Assembly (NCBI RefSeq): GCF_009725205.1
Contig: NZ_WNZY01000009.1
Coordinates: 147,930 to 211,929 of the forward strand
Direction of reading: 5' to 3'
DNA: 64,000 bases
Origin: Paenibacillus timonensis
GTDB taxonomy: Bacteria > Bacillota > Bacilli > Paenibacillales > Paenibacillaceae
This document shows, piece by piece, positions 7,951 through 15,775 of the stretch. The first letter of the stretch is position 1. Each line of letters starts with the position of its first letter. A program made the position numbers and the translations under genes. The notes beneath the pieces are model-generated. The model did not search any database, was not told the origin of the DNA, and worked only from the letters and a program-made list of their open reading frames with translations.

Positions 7951-7981
7951 TATTATGACCAATGCGGGATGCGGCTATTCA
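7951..7981 (-). promoter_or_regulatory. Sigma-G-type (forespore) promoter of the transposon ger operon
   Basis: Minus strand TGAATA (complement of 7976-7981), 18 bp, then CATAATA (complement of 7951-7957). This matches the sigma-G pattern (TGnATA, 17-18 bp, CATAnTA). It lies 43 bp before the gerA start. Germinant receptor operons are sigma-G dependent in Bacillus. Confidence 0.65.
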
Positions 7982-8024
7982 ACATTCGGTTGCAGAGACT
8001 TGCCCGTCTATGTAAAGAGCCTGC

Positions 8025-8055
8025 ATAAAAAAAGAACCCGTTTCAGGGTTCTTTA
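8025..8055 (-). terminator. Intrinsic terminator after the NmrA-like SDR gene
   Basis: AAAGAACCC (8031-8039) and GGGTTCTTT (8046-8054) form a 9-bp stem with a 6-nt loop. On the minus strand it ends in a run of T. It lies 40 bp past the SDR stop and insulates the ger promoter. Confidence 0.85.
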
Positions 8056-8094
8056 CAGGTGATGCGAACCGGGAAGCCGGCTTATTTTACTCGT

Positions 8095-8856
8095 CTATTT
8101 TTGGGACACGTAGCGGTTAAACCATTCCTCGAAGCCCGTAGGGGCAATGCGCGCCTGCGCGTTGTCGGCAGGGACGAGGGAATGTGATTCCAGTACCGAT
8201 CCGAAGTAACGCGCGTTGTTGTCCGTGATGACCTCGCGCGTATCTCCTTTCGCGCTCAAGACCTTTCGCGCGAGCTCGTCGATAGGCAGCCGGTCGGGAC
8301 CGGCTATTTCTTTAGTGCCGTTTGCCGGTGCCGCGAGAGCAAAATCGGCCAGCGCCGAAGCGACGTCGTCCGAAAGGATCGGCTGGATGAAGGCGGGCGA
8401 CAAACGAACCGTTTGTCCTTCGGTGGCCGACTGGATGATACCCTCGACGAAATCGTAAAATTGCGTCGCGCGAACGATGGTGTAAGGAATGGCGGAAGCC
8501 TTGATCAGCTTCTCTTGCGCCACCTTCGCGCGGAAATAACCGTTCTCGGGAAGGCGATCGGTGCCGACGATCGATAGAGCGATATGGTGCCGGACGCCGG
8601 CGGACGCTTCGGCAGCCAGGAGATTTCGGGTCGACGTTTCGAAGAACTCCAGAACGGCCTTGTCCTCCCATGAAGGAGAGTTTGCCACGTCGACGACAAC
8701 CTGAGCGCCGCTAAGCGCTTCGACCAGTCCCTCGCCGGTGACGGCATTGATCCCTTTGGAAGGGGATGCCGGCACGGCCTCATGGCCAAGCTGACGAAGA
8801 TTGTTCACGAGTTTCGATCCGATAAGCCCGCTGCCGCCGATAACTACTATTTTCAT
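8095..8856 (-). CDS. NAD(P)H-binding NmrA-like atypical SDR protein
   Basis: 253 residues, cytoplasmic. A Rossmann fold opens the protein with GGSGLIGSKLV (residues ~7-17), the glycine motif of atypical short-chain dehydrogenases. The rest (VRATQFYDFVEGI, SDDVASALADFAL) matches the NmrA/TMR-like branch that reduces or senses NAD(P)H without the usual YxxxK pair. No catalytic Tyr-Lys pair is obvious, so it may be a redox sensor or an atypical reductase. The palindrome at 8890-8916 recurs upstream of merR, so this gene is probably in the same MerR regulon. It is transposon cargo. The substrate is unknown. Confidence 0.8.
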   Translation of the reverse strand: MKIVVIGGSGLIGSKLVNNLRQLGHEAVPASPSKGINAVTGEGLVEALSGAQVVVDVANSPSWEDKAVLEFFETSTRNLLAAEASAGVRHHIALSIVGTDRLPENGYFRAKVAQEKLIKASAIPYTIVRATQFYDFVEGIIQSATEGQTVRLSPAFIQPILSDDVASALADFALAAPANGTKEIAGPDRLPIDELARKVLSAKGDTREVITDNNARYFGSVLESHSLVPADNAQARIAPTGFEEWFNRYVSQK

Positions 8857-8889
8857 AATGCGCCTCCTGATTTCTCATCTCGAAATAGC

Positions 8890-8916
8890 AGCCTTGGACA
8901 AAATAAAGTCCTAGAC
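8890..8916 (-). promoter_or_regulatory. Conserved dyad upstream of the NmrA-like gene (probable MerR site)
   Basis: AGCCTTGGAC and GTCCTAGAC flank an A/T-rich spacer. The same two arms occur at 10572-10597 in front of merR with a spacer one base shorter. Shared only by the two cargo transcription units, it is the best candidate for the operator of the MerR-family protein encoded between them. Confidence 0.6.
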
Positions 8917-9014
8917 TTACCGCTGTTTGATTATACCAAGTTCTTTGTAGCTTAACAATTAAAGGAGATTTTCCTTTCTTGCTATTATACGGCTCATGCT
9001 GCACGAGTTCCGTC

Positions 9015-10013
9015 TTAATCAGCTGTGAATACCAACTCTGTCATCGACTCAGCAACGTGCCAAATCCGCTTGGCCGCATCCTTATCCACGGCGTACTCGT
9101 TGACGCCAGGACGAGGAGCATCGTCCGGCTGACCTGTGCCGATCAGCTCGGCGATATCGACGTTCTCGCAATAGACGCCTCCCTTGCCGCGCAGCATTTC
9201 GCTGGTTGCGCACCAGACAATCGTGGCGGCCCCTTCCGGAACCGTCTTTCGCTCGTCATCGTATCCGGAAAACGTTCTTTGTCCATGCTCGTCCAGCGCA
9301 CCCATAGCCAGCATTTCGTCATCGGACAGGAACTGAGACAAATTCGTTACGATGGATCCCGGATGAACGGCGAAAGCTCTTATGCCGTGCTCGCGGCCTC
9401 GCAAGTCAAGCTCCACCGCGAACAACGATGCTGCTGTCTTGGATTGTCCATATGCAGCCCACTTCTCATATCCGCCCTTGTTATAGTCGAGATCGTCCCA
9501 TCGAATATCTCCCAGCCGATGGCCGCGAGAGGAGACTATGACGACTCTGGCTTCTCCAGCCGTCTTAAGTGCTGGCCAGAGTCTGGCCGTCAGACGGAAT
9601 GGCCCTAGGAAATTCGTTGAGAGCTGCAGCTCATGACCAAGCGCATCGCGTTCCAGCGGAATGGCCATGATGCCTGCGCTGTGTATAAGCATGTGGAGCG
9701 GACGAGCTGAATCCAGAAATTGTCCTGCGAACGCATCGATAGACGCCGGATCGGAGAGATCCAGCTCGGCAGCCTCTGCACCCGGTATGCTTGCGGCTGC
9801 TTCCGCAGCCTTTTGCAGTGATCTCGCGGGAAGAATCACTTTAGCGCCGGCCTCTGCCAGCCTCTTGGACGTTTCCAAGCCGAGACCGGAATGTCCTCCG
9901 GTAACGATCGCGATCTTCCCCGCCAAGTTTGTATGAGCGATTACCTCAGCCGCCGTCGTGCGAGGGCCGTAGCCCGTCGATAGCGGAGCTTGAGGCGTGG
10001 ATACTGTTGTCAT
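9015..10013 (-). CDS. SDR-family oxidoreductase (retinol-dehydrogenase-like)
   Basis: 332 residues, cytoplasmic NAD(P)-dependent oxidoreductase. Visible motifs are the cofactor glycine motif TGGHSGLGLET near residue 39, HSAGIM for the NAG-like site, the catalytic serine in IVSSRGHR, and YGQSK as the YxxxK pair. This pattern resembles the retinol-dehydrogenase/WW-domain-oxidoreductase-like SDRs. The start overlaps the merR stop (10010-10013, ATGA), so the two are translated as an operon. A MerR-SDR pair suggests induction by a reactive small molecule such as an aldehyde. The substrate is not known. Confidence 0.85.
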   Translation of the reverse strand: MTTVSTPQAPLSTGYGPRTTAAEVIAHTNLAGKIAIVTGGHSGLGLETSKRLAEAGAKVILPARSLQKAAEAAASIPGAEAAELDLSDPASIDAFAGQFLDSARPLHMLIHSAGIMAIPLERDALGHELQLSTNFLGPFRLTARLWPALKTAGEARVVIVSSRGHRLGDIRWDDLDYNKGGYEKWAAYGQSKTAASLFAVELDLRGREHGIRAFAVHPGSIVTNLSQFLSDDEMLAMGALDEHGQRTFSGYDDERKTVPEGAATIVWCATSEMLRGKGGVYCENVDIAELIGTGQPDDAPRPGVNEYAVDKDAAKRIWHVAESMTELVFTAD

Positions 10014-10396
10014 GGTTCATCATCCTTTCGTTGTTCTTCCATGATGTCTTGGAAATGCTTGAGCTTATACTTAATAATCTCAAGCGTCTCCGATAGTTGT
10101 CTGGCTTGCTCTTCGACGCGATCGCGGTGCTCGTCCAGGAGGTCGTAGCAGGCCGTCTCATCCTGTCGGTTGTACGCATCCACATAAGCTTGGATGTCCT
10201 TCAAAGGCATCGCGGTATTACGTAAATAAAGCAGGAATCGGATCCGGCCGAGATCCTCTTCCGAATAACGGCGTACGCCGCCGGGGCCTCTTTCCGGCGA
10301 TTTCAGCAATCCTTTTTTTTCATAGAAACGCAGCGTGTCAGGAGTAAGCCCTGTCTCCTGCGAAATTTCGGCAATTTTATATTGTCGCGACATCAA
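10010..10396 (-). CDS. MerR-family transcriptional regulator
   Basis: 128 residues. The N-terminal winged helix (YKIAEISQETGLTPDTLRFY, then EKKGLL) and the RRYSEEDL wing are diagnostic. A dimerisation coiled coil (residues ~80-118) follows. There is no cysteine pair typical of metal sensors; the only cysteine is in ETACYDLL. It is closer to the AdhR-like group that responds to electrophiles. It is the first gene of the merR-SDR unit in the transposon. Its likely targets are the dyads at 10572-10597 and 8890-8916. Confidence 0.9.
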   Translation of the reverse strand: MMSRQYKIAEISQETGLTPDTLRFYEKKGLLKSPERGPGGVRRYSEEDLGRIRFLLYLRNTAMPLKDIQAYVDAYNRQDETACYDLLDEHRDRVEEQARQLSETLEIIKYKLKHFQDIMEEQRKDDEP

Positions 10397-10571
10397 ATGA
10401 ATCCCTTCTTACGTCTAGAATGATCATGATCACCTCTAGCATACCCGCTGGAGTGCTCTCCAAGTCAAGCGACCGCTTTTGGTACTTTTTCGTGTCATAT
10501 GAAAATTTAGGGTGGAGCTGCTGTAGTAAGAAAGATTAAGCATTAGACTGGCTCAGCAAAAAACAGCAGTT

Positions 10572-10597
10572 AGCCTTGGACGAGAAAAATCCTAGAC
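10572..10597 (-). promoter_or_regulatory. Conserved dyad upstream of merR (probable autoregulatory site)
   Basis: AGCCTTGGAC, 8-bp A-rich spacer, then TCCTAGAC: the counterpart of the site at 8890-8916. It lies about 180 bp upstream of merR, leaving room for a leader. Confidence 0.55.
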
Positions 10598-10655
10598 TGC
10601 TACTGTATTATTGTGCTAATGTTCTCTGTTATTTCAACTTCCGAGCGTAGTGACG

Positions 10656-11256
10656 TTAAAAGTTAACTTTCGTATCTGTTTCTGTACCGATACTGAACTG
10701 CTCAATTCGAAACTGAACATTTTTAATTCTTTTCCGCAAGAGAGACAAGTTGACAGAAATGTCTTCTGTAAACCCTTCCTGTGGTCCGAAAACAGTCGAT
10801 TCCCTCAAGGGTTCTGATACGTTTCTGTGGGCCGCCTTGGAGACATCCAACAACAACACCTGGCTCGTGCATGAAACGACTAATAAGCACCATCCCGCTC
10901 AGCAAGCTGTGTATACAGCCATTTACATCTGCGGTTACCAGGATTGAACTTAAGGGAATCCGTGATTGTAATATGTTAATAATATCTTCGGTTGATCCCA
11001 ACTCGTTGTTGAGGGATTCTTCGGATAAGAAACGAAGCAATTCATGTTCAACCTTAGTTTTATCGACAATAGTTTTTATAAAAATACAATGACCGCGAAG
11101 ATCTGGTGAGACGGTAAACGAGTGGTTCACTAGATCGGGAGGATTTTGTAGGATATTCATGATTTGGCTTAGGGTTTTCGGATCTTTTCCATCATAGATA
11201 GTATTGTCGGTATCACTCGAATTGTTATTTTGATATCCAAGCCCTCTTCTTTCCAA
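10656..11256 (-). pseudogene. Broken GerA-family germination gene remnant
   Basis: Two frames together give the N-terminal soluble domain of a second GerA protein. 10723-11256 supplies residues like LRFLSEESLNNELGSTEDII. 10656-10859 supplies LLLDVSKAAHR and ESTVFGPQEGFTEDI. A one-base frameshift near 10885 separates them, and the gene stops abruptly after TETDTKVNF, before any membrane segment. It differs from the intact gerA at 6460, so it comes from another receptor operon. It shows that the transposon once carried, or captured, more than one germination operon. Confidence 0.8.
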
Positions 11257-11380
11257 TGTACATTTTCCAGTATTACCAGTGGGGATATAAGATATGCATC
11301 CTTTAAGAATATGAAGGTTTCCAGAAATACCTCTTTTATTTAAGCGCTTACACTTTAAATTAGATCAACTTTTTCTTAAA
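11257..11380. other. Noncoding stretch before the TnpI site
   Basis: No gene seen. It includes the 10-bp palindrome TAAGCGCTTA at 11341-11350. It is probably the junction between cargo and transposition module. Confidence 0.4.
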
Positions 11381-11491
11381 CAACACAATATAAATTGTGT
11401 TGTACTAGACTCTATCAAATGGTACAATCAGGTTATTTAATGCAACACAATTTATTGCGATTAATGCAAAATCTAATGCAACACAATTTAT
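11381..11491 (+). promoter_or_regulatory. TnpI internal recombination site (IRS-like) upstream of tnpI
   Basis: A palindromic core CAACACAA / TTGTGTTG (11381-11388 and 11395-11402, 6-bp spacer) is followed by two direct 17-bp copies of AATGCAACACAATTTAT at 11439-11455 and 11475-11491. Core plus two accessory repeats over about 111 bp is the layout of the Tn4430 site used by its tyrosine recombinase to resolve cointegrates. The position next to tnpI also fits. The repeats may double as operators for tnpI-tnpA. Confidence 0.8.
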
Positions 11492-11525
11492 ATGAGTTTA
11501 CGATACGGCAAGGGGATGTTAGATA

Positions 11526-11594
11526 ATGGAAAGTGACAGAGAAAATCAATACGTTAAGGTGATCGCACAAGAGCTTGGTGGGGACGAATCATGA
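11526..11594 (+). CDS. Short leader peptide overlapping the tnpI start
   Basis: A 22-codon frame (MESDRENQYVKVIAQELGG..) starts 9 nt after AAGGGGA and stops at TGA 11592-11594, overlapping the tnpI ATG (ATGA). The ribosome site and overlap suggest translational coupling to tnpI. There is no homology I recognise, so it may serve only to couple or damp recombinase translation. Confidence 0.4.
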   Translation: MESDRENQYVKVIAQELGGDES

Positions 11595-12445
11595 GCAAGA
11601 TCGATGCGTTTTCTGCCTACCTCAAAGCGAACGGAAAAAGCCAAAACACGATTAAAGGATATGTCCTGGATATAAATCAATATTTCAAATGGTTTGAAGA
11701 ATCGTTCGGCCAAGAATGTGCGGCGCTGTATCGGCAAAACGTGCTCGATTACGTGAGCTACTTGAAGAACATTAAGCTGAATAACGGCAAGACCATTAAT
11801 CACAAGCTTAGCAGCTTACGAAGCTATAGTGACTTTCTGATCTCCACGGGCATCCAGAACGAAGCGGTGATCCAGAAAACGGACATGATCAAAGTACAGA
11901 CAGAATATGCTTCCCCCACGCAGGTTACAGAGTTGGAAGTAAAACAGTTTATGCAAAAATTTCTTGAGAGCAAAAACAAGCGAAATTATGCGATTGTCAC
12001 GCTCCTCGCATATACGGGAATGCGTATTTCCGAAGCCCTTTCCATCTGGCTAAGTGACTTTAATTTGCAGACCGGGGAATGCATCATCCGGAACGGAAAA
12101 GGTGAAAAGCAAAGAACCGTTCTTATGAACACCAAAATTATCAATGCCCTACGCGACTACTTAAAGGATCGCAACCGGTACAGCGTGGCGGAAAATTCCA
12201 AGTTCTTATTCGTCAGCAAGAAAAACGATAATCTGAACCGAACGGTAGTCAATCGCATCTTTCAGCAGTACAGCCCTAAAATTACGCCGCATCAGCTCCG
12301 CCATTTTTTTTGTACCAATGCAATTGAAAAAGGGCTAAGCATTCATGAGGTCGCAAATCAAGCTGGTCACTCCAATATCAACACGACTCTGCTCTACACG
12401 AATCCGGATAAAGCCAAGCTGAAACGCAAAATGGAACTTTTATAA
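11591..12445 (+). CDS. tnpI: TnpI tyrosine recombinase (transposon cointegrate resolvase)
   Basis: 284 residues. The N-terminal SAM-like core-binding domain (about 1-85; KSQNTIKGYVLDINQYFKWF) is followed by the catalytic domain with Arg in TGMRISEAL (~145), HQLRH (~234-238), GHSN (~259) and the nucleophile Tyr in LLYTNP (~270). All five key residues of the tyrosine recombinases are present. It resolves the cointegrates made by TnpA at the IRS-like site just upstream (11381-11491). Tn3-family elements with TnpI instead of a serine resolvase are the Tn4430/Tn5401 type. It lies 16 bp before tnpA on the same transcript. Confidence 0.93.
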   Translation: MSKIDAFSAYLKANGKSQNTIKGYVLDINQYFKWFEESFGQECAALYRQNVLDYVSYLKNIKLNNGKTINHKLSSLRSYSDFLISTGIQNEAVIQKTDMIKVQTEYASPTQVTELEVKQFMQKFLESKNKRNYAIVTLLAYTGMRISEALSIWLSDFNLQTGECIIRNGKGEKQRTVLMNTKIINALRDYLKDRNRYSVAENSKFLFVSKKNDNLNRTVVNRIFQQYSPKITPHQLRHFFCTNAIEKGLSIHEVANQAGHSNINTTLLYTNPDKAKLKRKMELL

Positions 12446-12461
12446 CGGAAGGTGTTTTTCG

Positions 12462-15425
12462 ATGAGGGGTAAAGAGTTATTGACGGCAGAGCAGCGAGAG
12501 GAGTTCATGCAGATCCCGTCCGACAGCGATTGGGATTTGGGCACGTACTACACATTTTCTCAACATGACCTCGACATCATTAACAACCACAGGCGCGATC
12601 ACAACCGTCTGGGATTTGCAGTCCAATTGGCCGTTCTACGCTTCCCCGGATGGTCTTTATCGGATCTCAAGATGATTCCAGATTCGGTGCTTAGTTATAT
12701 CGCTAAACAGGTTGGCGTAAATCCGGATGTTTTCGCCCTGTACGCCCAGCGCGAGCCGACTCGCCGGGAACATATGGAGGAAATACGCCAGACATACGGC
12801 TATCGGAATTTTAAACTTCGGAAATACCGGTCAATCTCCCAAATCATGTTGAAATATGCGTTAGACAACTGGAATTCTGATTATCTGCTCCGGACGGCAG
12901 TTGAGGAGCTGCGCAAGCAGAAAATCATTTTGCCTGGCATGACAACGATTGAGCGTGTGGTATGGGAAGCCCGCCAGCGTGCAGAGGAGAAAATATCCAA
13001 GCTGCTTATTTCGTCTCTTACTCCGGAGCAGATTGAGAAATTAGATCGGATTCTTTCTCCTATGCCGGAAAGTAGCAAGACATATCTCGCTTGGCTGCGT
13101 GAAATACCCGGAAGCTGCTCCCCTGACTCTTTCCTCAAAGTGATTGAAAAGCTTGAATTTGTAAGGGACTTACGGTTACAAATCGATACAAAGGGCATTC
13201 ATCCGAATCGACTACGCCAGCTATCCAAAGTTGGAGCGCGATATGAGCCACATTCCTTTCGACGATTCGATGATCCAAAGAAATACGCTATTTTGGTCGC
13301 CTATTTCATTGAGCTTGTCCAAGACTTGACCGACCAGGCATTTGATATCCACGACCGGCAGATCATGCAACTGCTGTCTAAAGGACGAAAAGCCCAAGAG
13401 GAACTTCAAAAACAAAACGGAAAATCGATAAACGAAAAAGTGGTTCACTTTGCTGATCTTGGGGCGGCTTTGATCAAAGCCCGAAGCGAAGGTACTGATC
13501 CGTTTGTTGCGCTTGATGCTGTCATGCCGTGGAATCAGATCGTCGCATCCGTGGAGGAAGCCAAGCGGCTGGCACGGCCCGTCGATTACGACTATTTAGA
13601 CTTGCTGGAAAAGAAATTCTATGCGCTCCGGAAATATACGCCAACGCTGCTAAAATCATTGGAATTTCGGTCAACCAAGTCAGCAGAGCCACTAATGAAG
13701 GCGATTGATATCATCCGGGATATGAATGAAACCGGAAAGCGAAAGGTACCGGAAGGCGCACCGCTGAACTTCGTTTCGAACCGCTGGCAGAAGCATGTTT
13801 ACGATGATGATGGAACAATCAACCGGCATTATTATGAAATGGCTGTTCTCACGGAGCTTCGGAATTATGTTCGTTCCGGTGACGTATCCATTGTCGGAAG
13901 CCGTCAGCATAAAGATTTCGATGAATACCTGGTTCCGAAAGAAAATTGGGCACGAATTGAACCCAGCGCTACAAAACTCGCAGTGAGTATGTCGGCCAGC
14001 GATTACTTGGCTGAACGTACGGAATCGCTGCTCAAAAGGCTGGAATGGGTTTCAAAAAATGTGGATGACCTCGAAGGCATCAACGTAGATAACGGTAAGC
14101 TGCATATCGAACGCTTGGAAAAGGATACACCGGAAGAAGCGCGAGATTTCAGCGTATCCTTGTATGAGCTGCTTCCTCGCATTAAGCTGACCGATCTGCT
14201 GATCGAGGTAGCGAACTGGACAAAATTTCACGAGCAATTCATTCACGCTTCAACAAATCGTCCGCCGAACGATGAGGAATCAAAGATACTTATGGCTACA
14301 ATTATGGCAATGGGTACGAATATTGGCTTAACGAAAATGGCCGAAGCTACTCCGGATATTTCATACCGGCAGATGGCCAATGCAGCTCAATGGCGACTAT
14401 ATGAAGATGCAATGAACAAAGCACAAGCTGTTCTCGTCAATTACCACCATAAATTGTCGCTACCTTCATATTGGGGCGATGGCACAACGTCCTCATCAGA
14501 CGGGATGCGCGTTCAGATCGGAGTTGCTGCGCTTCATGCCGATGCGAATCCGCATTACGGTACAGGAAAAGGCGCTACGATTTACCGATTCGTCAGCGAT
14601 CAATTCTCCAGTTTCTATACCAAAGTGATCAACACAAACGCCAGAGATGCGGTGCACGTCATTGACGGGTTACTCCACCATGAAACGGACTTGACCATCG
14701 AAGAACATTATACGGATACAGCCGGATATACCGATCAAGTCTTTGGTCTGACACATCTTCTTGGCTTCCGCTTTGCGCCGCGGCTACGCGACCTTTCTGA
14801 TTCCAAACTGTACACCATCGGGAAGCCTAGTGATTTTCCGAAACTGGAGAAGCTGCTACGTGGCCAAATTAATACAAAGATCATTCAGGAGAATTACGAT
14901 GATGTAATACGGCTTGCGCACTCCATCCGGGAAGGTACGGTTTCGGCATCACTGATCATGGGGAAACTCGGATCTTATGCTCGTCAAAACCGTTTAGCAA
15001 CCGCACTCCGGGAAATGGGACGTATCGAAAAAACCATCTTCATCCTGGACTACATTTCTAGCGAAACGCTACGGCGGAGGATCAACCGGGGGTTGAACAA
15101 AGGAGAGGCAATGAACGCATTGGCTAGAGCGATCTTTTTTGGCAAACACGGCGAGTTGCGTGAACGCGCTCTGCAAGATCAGCTCCAACGGGCCAGCGCA
15201 TTAAATATCCTCATTAATGCAATCAGTGTATGGAATACGGTTTATTTGACACAGGCAACGGAATATAGAAAGAGCAATAAGCAATTGAATGAAGAATTGT
15301 TGAAGCATATTTCCCCTCTTAGCTGGGAACACATTAATTTCCTAGGCGAATACAAATTTGATCTAAAACAAATCGCATCTCTAAAGGGGTTACGGCCTCT
15401 TAAACAGGTTTCAACGGAAGAATAG
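12462..15425 (+). CDS. tnpA: TnpA transposase, Tn3 family
   Basis: 987 residues, the usual length for Tn3 transposases. The N-terminal DNA-binding part (about 1-170) recognises the terminal repeats. The C-terminal DDE_Tnp_Tn3 domain carries Asp in YWGDGTTSSSDG (~672), Asp in HYTDTAGYTD (~752) and Glu in NRGLNKGEAMNALAR (~880). ATG at 12462 follows GGAAGG by 10 nt. It catalyses replicative transposition, giving cointegrates and 5-bp duplications, as seen at the ends. The frame is intact. Confidence 0.96.
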   Translation: MRGKELLTAEQREEFMQIPSDSDWDLGTYYTFSQHDLDIINNHRRDHNRLGFAVQLAVLRFPGWSLSDLKMIPDSVLSYIAKQVGVNPDVFALYAQREPTRREHMEEIRQTYGYRNFKLRKYRSISQIMLKYALDNWNSDYLLRTAVEELRKQKIILPGMTTIERVVWEARQRAEEKISKLLISSLTPEQIEKLDRILSPMPESSKTYLAWLREIPGSCSPDSFLKVIEKLEFVRDLRLQIDTKGIHPNRLRQLSKVGARYEPHSFRRFDDPKKYAILVAYFIELVQDLTDQAFDIHDRQIMQLLSKGRKAQEELQKQNGKSINEKVVHFADLGAALIKARSEGTDPFVALDAVMPWNQIVASVEEAKRLARPVDYDYLDLLEKKFYALRKYTPTLLKSLEFRSTKSAEPLMKAIDIIRDMNETGKRKVPEGAPLNFVSNRWQKHVYDDDGTINRHYYEMAVLTELRNYVRSGDVSIVGSRQHKDFDEYLVPKENWARIEPSATKLAVSMSASDYLAERTESLLKRLEWVSKNVDDLEGINVDNGKLHIERLEKDTPEEARDFSVSLYELLPRIKLTDLLIEVANWTKFHEQFIHASTNRPPNDEESKILMATIMAMGTNIGLTKMAEATPDISYRQMANAAQWRLYEDAMNKAQAVLVNYHHKLSLPSYWGDGTTSSSDGMRVQIGVAALHADANPHYGTGKGATIYRFVSDQFSSFYTKVINTNARDAVHVIDGLLHHETDLTIEEHYTDTAGYTDQVFGLTHLLGFRFAPRLRDLSDSKLYTIGKPSDFPKLEKLLRGQINTKIIQENYDDVIRLAHSIREGTVSASLIMGKLGSYARQNRLATALREMGRIEKTIFILDYISSETLRRRINRGLNKGEAMNALARAIFFGKHGELRERALQDQLQRASALNILINAISVWNTVYLTQATEYRKSNKQLNEELLKHISPLSWEHINFLGEYKFDLKQIASLKGLRPLKQVSTEE

Positions 15426-15483
15426 AAAGAAGAAATACGGTTTAAAAGTTGATCTTCCATAAAATCCATCGCGGCTTCATGAT

Positions 15484-15506
15484 AAAAGCCCCTAACCGGG
15501 CTTTTT
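15484..15506 (+). terminator. Intrinsic terminator after tnpA
   Basis: AAAAGCCC (15484-15491), 6-nt loop, GGGCTTTT (15498-15505) and a further T. It lies 58 bp after the tnpA stop. Confidence 0.8.
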
Positions 15507-15630
15507 AATTCCGCAAACGTAGCATTTGTAATTTTTCCCTTTAGTTTGCTTTGCGTTATCGCAATAAACACATTGCATAGTAAACACCTTCGAACGATAT
15601 TATGATGAGGGAAAAATGTTCCTATGCAGC

Positions 15631-15666
15631 AAGCCGGATTTCCTTAGCGTACGGAATTTCCGGCTT
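15631..15666. repeat. Subterminal hairpin inside the Tn right end
   Basis: AAGCCGG (15631-15637) and CCGGCTT (15660-15666) enclose CCTTAGCGTACGG, the mirror image of the left-end structure at 3863-3897. Confidence 0.6.
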
Positions 15667-15675
15667 GTTTGTATA

Positions 15676-15721
15676 AATTTTCGCTTAGCGTACGTTTTCC
15701 GCGTTTTGTTGGCGGTACCCC
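15676..15721 (-). repeat. Tn right terminal inverted repeat (46 bp)
   Basis: Reverse complement matches the left end at 44 of 46 positions. Target duplication TACTG follows at 15722-15726. Confidence 0.95.
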
Positions 15722-15732
15722 TACTGGAATAT
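15722..15732 (+). promoter_or_regulatory. Right half of the arsR operator, split by the transposon
   Basis: Removing the transposon and one TACTG copy restores ATATTCC-CCTACT-GGAATAT, a perfect 7+7-bp palindrome ending 43 bp before the arsR start. The left half is now at 3794-3800, 11.9 kb away. A near-identical palindrome occurs at 61814-61833. A -10-like TATACT lies at about 15749. Confidence 0.65.
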
Positions 15733-15775
15733 TTGCGGCTAAATAAGTTATACTCGAAACAAGGAAGTGAGACCG

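Larger units (their letters stand above)
3808..15721 (+). mobile_element. Tn3-family transposon (TnpI/TnpA type) carrying a spore germination operon, 11.9 kb
   Basis: Both borders are visible. GGGGTCCCGCC at 3808 and the complement of GGCGGTACCCC ending at 15721 begin 46-bp inverted repeats with two mismatches, of the Tn3/Tn4430 type (GGGGT-CCGCC...ACGCTAAG). TACTG occurs immediately outside both ends (3803-3807, 15722-15726), the 5-bp duplication expected for Tn3. The element encodes a tyrosine recombinase and a Tn3 transposase in tandem, with a recombination site upstream. The cargo lies to the left: a gerA-type operon, two SDR enzymes, a MerR regulator and a broken gerA gene. The intact ends, perfect duplication and full-length transposition genes suggest a recent and possibly still mobile insertion. 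Confidence 0.96.

Noticed and set aside
10397..10571. Search for a small gene between merR and the gerA remnant
   Set aside because: No frame with a start signal and reasonable composition; it looks like promoter and junction sequence.
3808..15721. Possible integrative conjugative element or prophage because of the tyrosine recombinase
   Set aside because: No conjugation or phage genes, no tRNA or att site; the Tn3 transposase, end repeats and 5-bp duplication explain the recombinase.
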